A stretch of DNA of 64,000 nt. It comes from Lacrimispora indolis DSM 755 (GTDB taxonomy: Bacteria; Bacillota; Clostridia; Lachnospirales; Lachnospiraceae). Both the position numbers and the translations under genes were made by a program. The stretch is from positions 5,126,001 to 5,190,000 of the forward strand of contig NZ_AZUI01000001.1 of NCBI RefSeq assembly GCF_000526995.1, in the 5' to 3' direction. Under the pieces are notes generated by a model, which searched no databases, was not told the origin of the DNA, and was given only the letters and a program-made list of their open reading frames with translations. Below, piece after piece: positions 16,513 to 24,643 of the stretch (position 1 is its first letter; the number at the start of each line of letters is the position of its first letter).

Positions 16513-17055
16513 TCACATACTCCCTTCCATAAGAACACGATAATTTTTTGCTATATAATCAACCAGTGATACCACTGTAAGGATGGCGGCGATCCAGATA
16601 AACACAATTGTAACAAAGGACAATGCCGGAATGTTCAGGATAAGAAGAACCGACATGATCATCTGGGAAACCGTCTTAAACTTTCCCCAGTAGCTTGCCG
16701 CAATCACCACACCATTATCCGAGGCAACCAGACGGAAACCGCTGATAATAAATTCGCGGCTTATGATCACGATAACGATCCAGGCAGAAAGCTGGCCAAG
16801 AGCCGTAAAACAGATCAGTCCTGCACAGACCAGCAGTTTATCCGCCAGAGGATCCATAAACTTGCCGAAATTCGTCACCAGGCCATACGTTCTGGCGATC
16901 TTCCCATCCAGAAAGTCCGTAAAGCTGGCCGCAATGAATATAACGGCTGCAATGTAACGGTATGTGGCATTGACACCTCCGTCAAGCAGCAGAAACAGAA
17001 CAAAAAACGGAATCATAATAACCCTTAAAATCGTAAGCTTATTCGGTAAATTCAT
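16513..17055 (-). CDS. pgsA: CDP-diacylglycerol--glycerol-3-phosphate 3-phosphatidyltransferase
   Basis: Membrane enzyme that makes phosphatidylglycerol phosphate. The 180-residue protein has the complete CDP-alcohol phosphotransferase motif (DG..AR....G....D...D) in DFLDGKIARTYG followed by GKFMDPLADK, plus about five hydrophobic helices. The start overlaps the rimO end by 17 bp. Confidence 0.96.
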   Translation of the reverse strand: MNLPNKLTILRVIMIPFFVLFLLLDGGVNATYRYIAAVIFIAASFTDFLDGKIARTYGLVTNFGKFMDPLADKLLVCAGLICFTALGQLSAWIVIVIISREFIISGFRLVASDNGVVIAASYWGKFKTVSQMIMSVLLILNIPALSFVTIVFIWIAAILTVVSLVDYIAKNYRVLMEGSM

Positions 17056-18379
17056 CCTCCAACTCTCCTATCAAATCATATTCCATGGCCCCTGTGACAC
17101 GGACACTGGCAAAATCACCTGACATCAGTTCTTCCCCTGTCTGAACAAAAATCATTCCATCCACACCGGGCCCGTCCATATAGGTACGGCCTACATAAGC
17201 GTTTTCATCCGCTACCTTGCCTTCAATCATGACCTCCAGGGTTTTTCCGATCATGGACTTGGAAAAATCAAAAGAGATTTCCTGCTGAAGCTCCATAATG
17301 GCATCCCGGCGTTCTTCCTTTACCTGCTGTTCAACCTGATCCGGAAACTCAGCAGCAGGAGTATCTTCTTCTGCGGAATATACAAACACGCCTAAACGCT
17401 GGAATTCCATCTCATCTACGAATTCCATCAGTTCTTCATGATCTTCCTGTGTTTCTCCCGGAAATCCTGAGATCAACGTGGTTCTCAGCGCCATATCCGG
17501 GATTTCTTTCCTGAGCTTTTCCACGATTTCCTGAAGCTGGGCCTTAGAAGTTCTCCGTCCCATGCGTTTTAAAATCCGGTCGCTGGCATGCTGGATAGGC
17601 AGATCAAGGTAATTGCATATCTTCTCTTCTTCCTTTATGGTCTGAATCAGCTCATCCGTAATCTCTTCCGGATAACAGTACTGAATCCTGATCCACTGGA
17701 TCCCGGATATGCGGCATAGGCTTTTAAGAAGCTTTGGAAGTGATTTTTCTCCATATAGGTCTACGCCGTAAAGAGTCGTCTCCTGAGCTACTAAAATAAG
17801 CTCTTTTACCCCCTTCTCAGCCAGACGTTCCCCTTCCTTTATCAGCCGTTCCATGGGTACGCTGCGGTAATTCCCCCGCAGGGAAGGAATGATGCAGTAG
17901 GTGCAATGCTTATCGCACCCTTCCGCAATCTTTAAAAATGCATAATGGCCTCCTGTTGTAAGGATCCGTTCCGTTTCCACCTCAGGAAGCTCGTCCAGCT
18001 CATGAAAGCGCTGAACATGCTGGTTTCCGCCAAGGGCTTCCGCCAGGACGTTAGATATCTCATCATAGGTAGAGGTTCCCAGAATTCCATCCACTTCAGG
18101 AATCTCGTCTATGATCTCCTGTTTATACCGCTGAGCCAGACAGCCGGTGACGATCAGCGCCTTGCATTTGCCGTCAATTTTTCTCTGGGCCAAATCCAGT
18201 ATGGTGTTTACGCTTTCTTCTTTTGCATCACCGATAAAGCAGCAGGTGTTGATCACAATCACATCCGCCTCATATTCATCATCTGTAAACGTATATCCGT
18301 CCTTATTCAGAAGGCCCAGCATCATCTCCGTATCCACGAGATTTTTGTCGCAGCCTAGTGAAACACATAATAACTTCAT
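17039..18379 (-). CDS. rimO: Ribosomal protein S12 methylthiotransferase
   Basis: Radical SAM enzyme that methylthiolates an Asp of ribosomal protein S12. The 446-residue protein has the N-terminal UPF0004 domain with cluster-binding C10, C46 and C80, the radical SAM triad C155/C159/C162 in CDKHCTYC, and a C-terminal TRAM domain (about 375-440). The N-terminus KLLCVSLGCDKNLVDTE marks RimO rather than MiaB. Member of the yicC-gmk-rpoZ-rimO-pgsA-cinA run. Confidence 0.96.
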   Translation of the reverse strand: MKLLCVSLGCDKNLVDTEMMLGLLNKDGYTFTDDEYEADVIVINTCCFIGDAKEESVNTILDLAQRKIDGKCKALIVTGCLAQRYKQEIIDEIPEVDGILGTSTYDEISNVLAEALGGNQHVQRFHELDELPEVETERILTTGGHYAFLKIAEGCDKHCTYCIIPSLRGNYRSVPMERLIKEGERLAEKGVKELILVAQETTLYGVDLYGEKSLPKLLKSLCRISGIQWIRIQYCYPEEITDELIQTIKEEEKICNYLDLPIQHASDRILKRMGRRTSKAQLQEIVEKLRKEIPDMALRTTLISGFPGETQEDHEELMEFVDEMEFQRLGVFVYSAEEDTPAAEFPDQVEQQVKEERRDAIMELQQEISFDFSKSMIGKTLEVMIEGKVADENAYVGRTYMDGPGVDGMIFVQTGEELMSGDFASVRVTGAMEYDLIGELEDEFTE

Positions 18380-18470
18380 ATTTAAACTCCTGTCTTTCTT
18401 TATAAAAGGAAATGGCTAATCAACAAAACTTAAGCCCCAAAGCCTTTGTTAAGCAGATTATTCCATGGGA

Positions 18471-18502
18471 AAGGCCATCTCATCCAAAAGTGAGACGGCC
18501 TT
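18471..18502 (-). terminator. Hairpin between rpoZ and rimO
   Basis: AAGGCCATCTCA (18471-18482) pairs with 18491-18502 with one mismatch and an 8-nt loop, 4 nt after the rpoZ stop. The minus-strand sequence after it is not U-rich, so it is more likely a partial terminator or 3'-end stabiliser than a full stop. Confidence 0.45.
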
Positions 18503-18506
18503 CTTC

Positions 18507-18764
18507 CTATTTATCGTCTTCTTCTGTTGCATCCGCTTCGCTTAAAATCTTCACTTTGCCCTCATACAGTTCCTCTACGGCAACAGAAAGCGGTTTCTTA
18601 CCGGCTCCCAAAATCTCCGGCTCCGAGCCGCCGATGATCTGCCTTGCTCTCTTAGCTGCGGCAATTACAATGGAATAACGGCTCTGTACAACAGGAGCCT
18701 CTCCTGGCTCTACCTCGCTGTTTACTACATTAATCAAATCTGAATAAGATGGATGTAACATCAT
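18507..18764 (-). CDS. rpoZ: RNA polymerase omega subunit
   Basis: Small RNA polymerase assembly subunit of 85 residues. It shows the omega core SRYSIVIAAAKRARQI. Encoded right after gmk, the standard Firmicute order. The start may be either of two adjacent ATGs; GGGGAA is upstream. Confidence 0.95.
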   Translation of the reverse strand: MMLHPSYSDLINVVNSEVEPGEAPVVQSRYSIVIAAAKRARQIIGGSEPEILGAGKKPLSVAVEELYEGKVKILSEADATEEDDK

Positions 18765-18787
18765 TTATTCCCCTTTCTCAATCGGCT

Positions 18788-19408
18788 CTATATATTTTTT
18801 AATTCTTCCCTGATATGGGCTAAAAATGCCATATTATTGGAAGCCCGGTTATGCTGGACCTGGATCATGCGGTGCATCTCTTCCACACAAGTGTCTATTT
18901 TATCATTAATAAGGATATAATCATAGGCCTCCATGCCTTCTGCTTCCTCAGCCGCCCGGCGGAGCCTGGCATTAATCACATCCATGTTTTCCGTACCCCT
19001 GCCGATGAGACGGCGCTTTAATTCCTCTGCATTGGGAGGCATGACGAAAATCAAAATCGCAGCAGGGAAATGTTGCTTTACCTTAAGTGCTCCCTGAATC
19101 TCAATTTCCAGGATTACATCCTTCCCCATTTTCATCTGGTTCAAAACATATTCCTTGGGAGTGCCATAGTAATGGTTGACGTACTGGGCATATTCGATCA
19201 ATTCTTCCTTTACCATCATATCCTTAAAACGTTCTTCTGTCACAAAGAAATATTCCCTGCCGTGTTCCTCTCCCTCTCTGGGATTTCTGGTGGTGGCGGA
19301 AATGGACAGTGCGTAATTATCATACCGTTTCAGAAGCTCCTTCATCAAGGTTCCCTTGCCGGCCCCTGAAAATCCGGATACGACTGCCAATATGCCATGT
19401 TCATTCAT
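18788..19408 (-). CDS. gmk: Guanylate kinase
   Basis: Converts GMP to GDP. The 206-residue protein has the P-loop GFSGAGKGT at residues 12-20, SISATTRNPREGE, and the lid with RRLIGRGTE. ATG 19408 is chosen; an upstream in-frame TTG (19432) lies inside the end of yicC. Cotranscribed with yicC (upstream) and rpoZ (downstream). Confidence 0.96.
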   Translation of the reverse strand: MNEHGILAVVSGFSGAGKGTLMKELLKRYDNYALSISATTRNPREGEEHGREYFFVTEERFKDMMVKEELIEYAQYVNHYYGTPKEYVLNQMKMGKDVILEIEIQGALKVKQHFPAAILIFVMPPNAEELKRRLIGRGTENMDVINARLRRAAEEAEGMEAYDYILINDKIDTCVEEMHRMIQVQHNRASNNMAFLAHIREELKNI

Positions 19409-19424
19409 GTTCTTCGTTTCTCTC

Positions 19425-20303
19425 CTACTCAATATTCTGGATTTGTTCCCTTACTTTTTCAATCTCGGTCTTCAGTGCGATGGCCTTATCGGAAATCTCC
19501 AGGTCATTGGCTTTGGAAAGAATGGTATTTGCCTCCCGGTTCATCTCCTGAGCGATGAAATCCAGCTTTCTTCCCACGCTTCCGCCTGCGTTAAGCTCTG
19601 CACAGGTATTTTCAATGTGGTTTCTGAGCCGCACGGTCTCTTCATCCACACAGATTTTATCAGCAAAAATCGTAACCTCCGTGGCAATCCTTCCTTCGTC
19701 AACGGAAGCGCTTGCCAGCAGTTCCTTTACCTTGTCCTCCAGCTTTGTCCTGTATTCTAAAAGGATCCTGGGGGAACGTTCTTCAATAAATTCCACAAGC
19801 TCAGTCATAAATTTAAGCTTTCCAAGAAGATCGTTCTTTAAGTTTTCTCCTTCAGTCATTCTGGTTTCCACAAAACGTTTTGCAGCTTCCTCAATGGTTT
19901 CCGAAAGAAGCTTCCACATTTGTTCCTCATCCTCCGGCACCTCTTCCATGGTAAGGACCTCCGGGCATCTGGACAGGGCCGATACCTTGATGTCGTTCTG
20001 AATCCCGAACTGTGCCTCCATCTTTGCGAAATAATCCATATATTCGGCAGCCAGCGCGCTGTTATACTTTAAACACAGCTTATTCTCTGTGTAATCCTCA
20101 TAGCTGATAAATACATCAACCTTTCCACGCTGGATATAATTCTTTAACAGATTCCTGATCCCTGCTTCAAAGAAATTAAACTTTTTCGGCATCTTTATGC
20201 TTAAATCCAAATATCTGTGATTTACAGCCTTCATCTCTACGGAAATCTTATATTCATCCGTGACGGTTTCGCATCTGCCGAAACCTGTCATGCTCTTGAT
20301 CAT
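19425..20303 (-). CDS. yicC: YicC family endoribonuclease-like protein
   Basis: A 292-residue protein starting MIKSMTGFGRCE, the diagnostic YicC N-terminus, and ending with the conserved DUF1732 block (LDFIAQEMNREANTILSK). E. coli YicC has RNase activity linked to small RNA decay. ATG 20303 has GAGAGG 8 nt upstream; the frame open to 20339 lies downstream of the promoter but is not family-like. First gene of the gmk-rpoZ-rimO-pgsA-cinA run. Confidence 0.93.
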   Translation of the reverse strand: MIKSMTGFGRCETVTDEYKISVEMKAVNHRYLDLSIKMPKKFNFFEAGIRNLLKNYIQRGKVDVFISYEDYTENKLCLKYNSALAAEYMDYFAKMEAQFGIQNDIKVSALSRCPEVLTMEEVPEDEEQMWKLLSETIEEAAKRFVETRMTEGENLKNDLLGKLKFMTELVEFIEERSPRILLEYRTKLEDKVKELLASASVDEGRIATEVTIFADKICVDEETVRLRNHIENTCAELNAGGSVGRKLDFIAQEMNREANTILSKANDLEISDKAIALKTEIEKVREQIQNIE

Positions 20304-20337
20304 TCCATATGCCTCTCTTTCGCCATAGATATCATCC

Positions 20338-20366
20338 ATTATAAGTCATAATAAAAAACAAGTCAA
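20338..20366 (-). promoter_or_regulatory. Sigma-A promoter of the yicC operon
   Basis: On the minus strand TTGACT (20361-20366), a 17-bp spacer and TATAAT (20338-20343) give a near-consensus promoter about 35 bp before the yicC start. It is divergent from the rqcH promoter, the two -35 boxes being 12 bp apart. Confidence 0.85.
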
Positions 20367-20378
20367 TTGCTTTTGAAT

Positions 20379-20407
20379 TTTACAGAAACATGATTCTGTG
20401 CTATACT
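20379..20407 (+). promoter_or_regulatory. Sigma-A promoter of rqcH
   Basis: TTTACA (20379-20384), a 17-bp spacer and TATACT (20402-20407). The spacer holds ACAGAA/TTCTGT, a 6-bp inverted repeat that could be an operator. The predicted transcript starts near 20414, so the two 51-bp repeats downstream are in the leader RNA. Confidence 0.7.
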
Positions 20408-20434
20408 ATCCCTATTGTAAAGACCATTTACCGA

Positions 20435-20536
20435 AGGAAACCCTTTCCAGGGATACCATTATGCCCAGATAGCGTGGCAGGAAAGAGGAAAACCCTTCCA
20501 GGGAACCATTATGCCCAAATGGCGTGGGCAGGAAAG
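20435..20536 (+). repeat. Two tandem 51-bp repeats in the rqcH leader
   Basis: Units 20435-20485 and 20486-20536 share most positions. Each contains a CCCTT..AGGG stem, the stretch ATTATGCCC and a GTGG(G)CAGGAAAG end that can pair with ATGCCC. The same 51-bp unit occurs twice, in the opposite orientation, at 46136-46231. The second unit ends 13 bp before the rqcH start and supplies its ribosome binding site. Confidence 0.75.
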
Positions 20537-20548
20537 AGGAAACAGAAA

Positions 20549-22291
20549 ATGGCATTAGACGGAATTGTTATGGCAAATCTCGCAGCAGAGATGAAAGACC
20601 GGCTGGAAGGCGGAAAAATCGCAAAAATTGCCCAGCCGGAAAAAGATGAACTGCTGTTTACAGTTAAAAACCAGAAAAATACATGGAGACTCTTAATCTC
20701 GGCCAGCGCCAGTCTCCCACTCATCTATTTTACAGAAGCAAACAAGCAGAGTCCCATGACCGCCCCAAATTTTTGTATGCTTTTGAGAAAACATATTGGA
20801 AACGGGCGCATTATCCGGGTGAGCCAGCCGGGGCTGGAGCGGATTTTGTGCATGGAAGTGGAGCATTTCGATGAACTAGGTGACAAGAGGATTAAAAAAC
20901 TGATCATTGAAATCATGGGAAAGCACAGTAACATCATTTTTTGCAATGAAGAGGACTTAATTTTAGACAGCATCAAGCATATTTCAGCCCAGGTCAGCTC
21001 TGTGCGGGAAGTTTTGCCGGGAAGAACCTATTTCATCCCTCAGACAATGGAGAAAAAAGACCCTTTGACCGTGACTCAGGAAGAATTCATTGATGTGATC
21101 GGGCATACGGCCGCCCCCATACAAAAGGCGCTGTATATGAGACTGACCGGTATAAGCCCCATCATGGGCCATGAGCTCTGCTTCCTGGCTTCCATTGACG
21201 GAGACCGGTCTGCAAACGGATTGTCTGAGTTGGAACTGATTCATTTATATCACATGTTTTCCTTTATAATAGAAGATGTAAGACAAAGGCACTTTACTCC
21301 CAATATCATATATAAAAAAGAGGAACCTGTGGAATTCTCCGCTCTCCCCTTAACCTGTTACCAGGGGGAAGGTTATGTTTCCCAGTGCTTTGATTCCATC
21401 AGCGCACTATTGGAAACCTATTATGCTTCAAAAAACACCATCACCAGAATCCGGCAAAAATCCGTGGATTTACGGAAAATCGTACAGACCGCTTTGGAGC
21501 GGAATTATAAAAAATTCGACTTACAGGCCAAACAGCTGAAGGATACGGACAAACGGGACAAGTATAAGGTTTACGGCGAGCTTATCAATACCTATGGATA
21601 TGAATTGACCGGAGAGGAAAAGCAGCTTGTCTGCCTTAATTATTACACCAATGAGGATATTTCAATTCCTTTGGATGACCAGCTGTCTGCAAAGGAAAAT
21701 GCACAGAAATATTTTGATAAATACAACAAGCTAAAGCGCACCTTTGAGGCCGTAACGGAACAAATCGCTGAAACAAAACAGGAAATCGATCATCTGGAAT
21801 CCGTAAGTGCTGCTTTGGATATCGCCTTAATGGAAGAGGATCTTGTACAGATCAAGGAAGAACTGATGGAATACGGTTATATTAAGCATCGCCGGTCCGG
21901 CGACAAGAAGCCAAAGATCACAAGCAAGCCCTTCCACTATCTATCTTCCGACGGATTTCATATTTATGTAGGGAAAAATAATTACCAGAATGAAGAACTG
22001 ACTTTTAAGGTGGCTGGCAACAGCGACTGGTGGTTCCATGCCAAAGGAATCCCTGGATCCCATGTGATCGTAAAATCGGAAGGGAGGGAACTTCCTGACA
22101 AGACTTTTGAAGAAGCCGCTGCCTTAGCCGCCTACTATTCCAAAGGCCGTGAAAATGATAAGGTGGAAGTGGATTATGTTCAGAAAAAGCAGATTAAGAA
22201 GGTGGCCGGAGCTGCGCCTGGCTTTGTTATCTATCACACCAATTATTCCATGGTTGCTGAGCCGAAGATGCTTTTGGAAGAATGTAAGTAA
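20549..22291 (+). CDS. rqcH: Rqc2 homolog RqcH (NFACT family)
   Basis: Ribosome quality-control factor that binds stalled 50S subunits and adds alanine tails; also called fibronectin-binding protein. The 580-residue protein has NFACT-N (about 1-190, starting MALDGIVMANLAAEMK), a coiled-coil middle (about 260-440) and NFACT-R at the C-terminus with NSDWWFHAKGIPGSHVIVK (about 490-508), the DUF814 core. ATG 20549 follows GAGGAAACAGAAA. The frame stays open upstream to 20390, but that part is translated repeat sequence and should be non-coding. Confidence 0.94.
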   Translation: MALDGIVMANLAAEMKDRLEGGKIAKIAQPEKDELLFTVKNQKNTWRLLISASASLPLIYFTEANKQSPMTAPNFCMLLRKHIGNGRIIRVSQPGLERILCMEVEHFDELGDKRIKKLIIEIMGKHSNIIFCNEEDLILDSIKHISAQVSSVREVLPGRTYFIPQTMEKKDPLTVTQEEFIDVIGHTAAPIQKALYMRLTGISPIMGHELCFLASIDGDRSANGLSELELIHLYHMFSFIIEDVRQRHFTPNIIYKKEEPVEFSALPLTCYQGEGYVSQCFDSISALLETYYASKNTITRIRQKSVDLRKIVQTALERNYKKFDLQAKQLKDTDKRDKYKVYGELINTYGYELTGEEKQLVCLNYYTNEDISIPLDDQLSAKENAQKYFDKYNKLKRTFEAVTEQIAETKQEIDHLESVSAALDIALMEEDLVQIKEELMEYGYIKHRRSGDKKPKITSKPFHYLSSDGFHIYVGKNNYQNEELTFKVAGNSDWWFHAKGIPGSHVIVKSEGRELPDKTFEEAAALAAYYSKGRENDKVEVDYVQKKQIKKVAGAAPGFVIYHTNYSMVAEPKMLLEECK

Positions 22292-22308
22292 ATTTTAAGA
22301 TATGATTA

Positions 22309-22586
22309 ATCGAGCAGGAGGCGGTGACTAACCGCCGTCCTCTCACAGCACCGTGCGTACCATTCGGTACACGGTGCTTTCAATAGTTGATGTGCGCAGA
22401 CTGATAAGCTGTGGCTAAGTCATAAAAGCCACTGATTATCAGTCTTTCTTTTGTTAGTGCTCTGTTGACAGCACCCATTCCCGATACATACCAGTGTTTT
22501 CTTCGACTATTAGCCGCTTGGTGTGCAAAATATTCGGGTATGCCAAGTTTCATCTGATTCCTCTTCTTGGTTTTTGGCTTCTTTCA
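22309..22586 (-). mobile_element. 3' remnant of a group II intron
   Basis: Read on the minus strand, this ends in a domain V hairpin (22347-22378) starting with the AGC triad (AGCACCGUG...CACGGUGCU), then GUGAGAGG, a domain VI stem (GGCGGU/ACCGCC) and the 3' end CUCGAU at 22309. Before it lies the last 67 codons of a group II reverse transcriptase/maturase. Everything 5' of about 22586 is gone, so the element is dead. It lies 17 bp after rqcH and marks the border of the AT-rich island. Confidence 0.85.
22380..22583 (-). pseudogene. C-terminal fragment of group II intron reverse transcriptase/maturase (LtrA-like)
   Basis: In-frame codons from 22583 to the stop at 22380-22382 read KKPKTKKRNQMKLGIPEYFA and then NSRRKHWYVSGMGAVNRAL, ending AYQSAHINY. 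This matches the last part of LtrA-type proteins (a basic segment, then LGI, then the W-containing LTN-like end). A stop codon and unrelated sequence lie directly upstream, where a Trp codon would be expected. All catalytic reverse transcriptase motifs are missing. Confidence 0.8.
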
Positions 22587-22876
22587 TTGAATGTATAATT
22601 TGTTTATTTATATGTTTGTTGTGTTCTTTTTACACAATTTCCTTTATTTTCCATTTAAATTAATGTAAAATATATAGATTCTTGTCGAATACTATTATTA
22701 TAATTTTATTTAAAAGGACATACTTCACTTGCTCAGGAGTTTGATTTAACTGAAAAAATATTGAGCACTAAAATGACGGTTAAAAGAAATGCTAAACGGA
22801 TAATCGTGGAAGAACCCACCCCATAAGTATATTCATCTTTTCAGACTTTGTTGAAAAGGCAACTATTGGAAAGGAC
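22587..22876. other. Gene-poor AT-rich stretch before the sensor paralog
   Basis: About 290 bp between the intron scrap and the minus-strand sensor gene. It holds the solo agrC-type promoter element (22632-22676) and no convincing gene. Confidence 0.6.
22632..22676 (+). promoter_or_regulatory. Solo copy of the agrC upstream element
   Basis: These 45 bp match the agrC upstream region 25801-25845 at 38 of 45 positions, in the same orientation, ending in GTAAAATATATA. No agrC follows here; downstream is only a 17-codon ATG frame (22774-22827) without a good ribosome site. It may be a leftover of an ancestral locus duplication or a second regulator-binding promoter. Confidence 0.55.
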
Positions 22877-23515
22877 CTATTTTGCGCTTAAGATTTTATA
22901 GATTGAATGCAAACGAAACACTGTGATAACAAATAGCACTAAGAAAATAATTCCATTTAATGCAATGACGTCATGAGTATAGCCAAGGCGTTCTCCATAT
23001 GAAAAGTTAAATATATAAAAAAGCATTAATAAAAGAAGATAAACAAAAATAGCTTTTAGTAAAGTGTGATTTGTTAAATACTTAGCAATATTTAGCTTTT
23101 CATGAATGTAATAACCAATTAATTTAGTAGTGATTCCGCAAAACATACAATAAATACAAGAAAAAATTATAGGAGACAAATTACGTGCAATTAGTGTCTT
23201 CATATCTATTTTAAAGATGAAATAAACCAACAATAAAAACAGATAGTTGAATGTAATTCCATAAAGATAGCCAAATAAATAACAGGATAGACTTAAGTAA
23301 CGATTATGTGTAAAAAAATATAACAAAAGCATGGTTCCCCCAAAGGAGATAAACGTACTGGTCTGTCCATAGCTTCGAGTAAAAAGAAAAAGTGTACTAA
23401 AAGTATATAAAAATATAACAAGTCGTTTCATAATTGTCAAGTTATCCGGAAGTAAATATGTACAAAAAAAGTAATGGCATAAGGTTCCCGAAAAAATATA
23501 AAAAAAATAATTCAT
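22877..23515 (-). CDS. Stand-alone AgrC-type membrane sensor domain (kinase-less paralog)
   Basis: A 212-residue polytopic membrane protein that is clearly a paralog of the first ~215 residues of agrC (25874-27184): shared stretches include NYLF-type helices, SYLFGYLY-like LSLSCYLFGYLY, YIFNFSYGERLGY and VIALNGIIFL. It stops at ILSAK just where AgrC continues into its His-kinase part, so it has sensor helices but no kinase. The leader matches agrC too (AAGGAG, then TACATCATGA). The frame is intact, which argues for a kept function such as signal decoy, peptide transport or a partner subunit. It may also be a young remnant. Confidence 0.75.
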   Translation of the reverse strand: MNYFFYIFSGTLCHYFFCTYLLPDNLTIMKRLVIFLYTFSTLFLFTRSYGQTSTFISFGGTMLLLYFFTHNRYLSLSCYLFGYLYGITFNYLFLLLVYFIFKIDMKTLIARNLSPIIFSCIYCMFCGITTKLIGYYIHEKLNIAKYLTNHTLLKAIFVYLLLLMLFYIFNFSYGERLGYTHDVIALNGIIFLVLFVITVFRLHSIYKILSAK

Positions 23516-23789
23516 GATGTAACTCCTTACTGGTAGATATATGTATATTTATCTGACATATTATAACAATTCAATAAAGAATGGACTTTTAAAAAATTAG
23601 GCATTTCTCATAATCTAAGGAAGCAGAAAGATTTACTCTTATCTCACTACTTAGAGCCCTATAGAAATAAAAACCCCCACACTGAGTAATTCTACCCTAC
23701 TTACATCAGTTTGAAGGTGTTCACAATCTTTGAGACATTTCCTATTCGATACTTGTCTATATTAACATTATATCAGCTGCTTTCTCTAG
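23516..23789. other. Leader of the sensor paralog and spacer
   Basis: 274 bp with no gene seen. On the minus strand the part next to 23515 resembles the agrC leader, and a TATAAT-like -10 occurs about 50 bp before the sensor start. The rest is AT-rich with no recognised element. Confidence 0.5.
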
Positions 23790-23969
23790 TTAAATATCAC
23801 TACTCTCCACCACGGCTTTTCTTTCCGGTATGGTTGTTATCACATCAATAAAGTATTCGTCTGGGATGATTTTTCTACTTCTGTACTTAGACATAATGCT
23901 CTTTCGTAGATAAGCATCTGCTATATTCTTTTCCAATCTAAGAATTTTTTGAAATAAATTTATTTTCAT
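23790..23969 (-). CDS. Small 59-residue peptide, copy 1
   Basis: Begins MKINLFQKILRLEKNIADAY and carries the core RKIIPDEYFIDVITTIPERK, ending VVESSDI. It is a close paralog of the 59-residue peptide at 24356-24535 (same length, central 20-residue block nearly identical), which is good evidence that the frame is real. The N-terminal part is basic and amphipathic; there is no Cys, no signal peptide and no clear membrane helix. AGGAG lies 9 nt upstream. Its ATG overlaps the stop of a 51-codon frame (ATGA). Family unknown; it lies downstream of agrBD on the same strand, so it could be an agr-controlled peptide. Confidence 0.65.
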   Translation of the reverse strand: MKINLFQKILRLEKNIADAYLRKSIMSKYRSRKIIPDEYFIDVITTIPERKAVVESSDI

Positions 23970-24121
23970 GCGTATTCACTCCTACACTTTTCCGTAAAAG
24001 CTTGAAAAACCAGTTCAGATACTAGTCCCATTTTAATGAAGCTGAAATATTTCCAGAAATTTTCCGTGTAACCACTGGCCGTCTTTGAAATACTGGCATC
24101 GATTATCTTACTTATAAACAT
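23966..24121 (-). CDS. Possible 51-residue ORF coupled to peptide copy 1
   Basis: Open frame starting MFISKIIDASISKTASGYTE and ending AFTEKCRSEYA; its TGA overlaps the ATG of the next gene (ATGA), the usual form of translational coupling. The ribosome site is weak (AGG 5 nt upstream), and peptide copy 2 has no equivalent frame upstream. Predicted mostly helical with one Cys. No family recognised. It may be a real small gene or chance. Confidence 0.4.
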   Translation of the reverse strand: MFISKIIDASISKTASGYTENFWKYFSFIKMGLVSELVFQAFTEKCRSEYA

Positions 24122-24177
24122 AGCTGCCTATCGGAAGTGATTCGAAAGCCAGTAATTACTATTTTTATCTGGTTTCA

Positions 24178-24329
24178 ACTGAGTAACTATAAAACCTTTG
24201 AATGAAAACAAATTCCAATTACCGAATTTAAAAACCTTACAATAAATTTATATTTGTGTTTTTGGCATAGTGGTACTTTTCCTTTCCATAATAATTGCAT
24301 TATAGGAGCCATACAGAACTGCTTTTACC
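24178..24329 (-). repeat. Diverged duplication, copy A
   Basis: Shares two blocks with 24693-24942: ACTGAGTA..ATAAAAC..TGAATGA.AACAAATTCCA type sequence, and a block centred on CTTTC.ATAAT..ATTATAG. Copy B has about 100 extra bases in the middle. Read on minus, both encode a similar relic (SYNAIIMERKSTTMP here, FYNDNVVIIERKSAFMP in B) without a start. With the adjacent 59-residue gene, each forms a duplicated unit of about 0.57 kb. Confidence 0.65.
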
Positions 24330-24355
24330 AATATTCCGTTAACTACCTATCCTGG

Positions 24356-24535
24356 TTAAAAATCAATATTCACCATCACAGCATTTCTTTCTGGTATAGT
24401 AGTTATCACATCAATAAAATATTCATCCGGAATGATCTTTCTCTTTCTGTGTTTTGACATGGCACTCTTTTGCATAGGATCAGTCGATAAATTCTTTTTC
24501 AGTCTTAAAAATTTTCGAAATGTATTATTTTTCAT
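24356..24535 (-). CDS. Small 59-residue peptide, copy 2
   Basis: Begins MKNNTFRKFLRLKKNLSTDP, then SAMSKHRKRKIIPDEYF and IDVITTIPERNAVMVNIDF. It has the same length as copy 1, with RKIIPDEYFIDVITTIPER unchanged while the N-terminal half has diverged, a pattern expected from selection on the C-terminal half. AGGAG is about 8 nt upstream of ATG 24535. It lies between the agrBD terminator and copy 1. Function unknown: possible secreted peptide, regulator or toxin/antitoxin part. Confidence 0.65.
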   Translation of the reverse strand: MKNNTFRKFLRLKKNLSTDPMQKSAMSKHRKRKIIPDEYFIDVITTIPERNAVMVNIDF

Positions 24536-24643
24536 CTGCCTTATCTCCTATTTTGTCATCCCCTTGTATAGAAAGATGCACGCTGACACTATACATATAG
24601 AACAGTCTAAAAAGTATCCAGCCAGTTCCATTCAATTAACTAA

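Noticed and set aside
20390..20548. N-terminal extension of RqcH
   Set aside because: It translates the two 51-bp repeats; the RqcH family begins at MALDGIVM with a good ribosome site.
22774..22827. 17-codon plus-strand frame (MTVKRNAKRIIVEEPTP) after the solo promoter element
   Set aside because: Very short, without a spaced ribosome site; only faint likeness to the RKIIPDE part of the 59-residue peptides.
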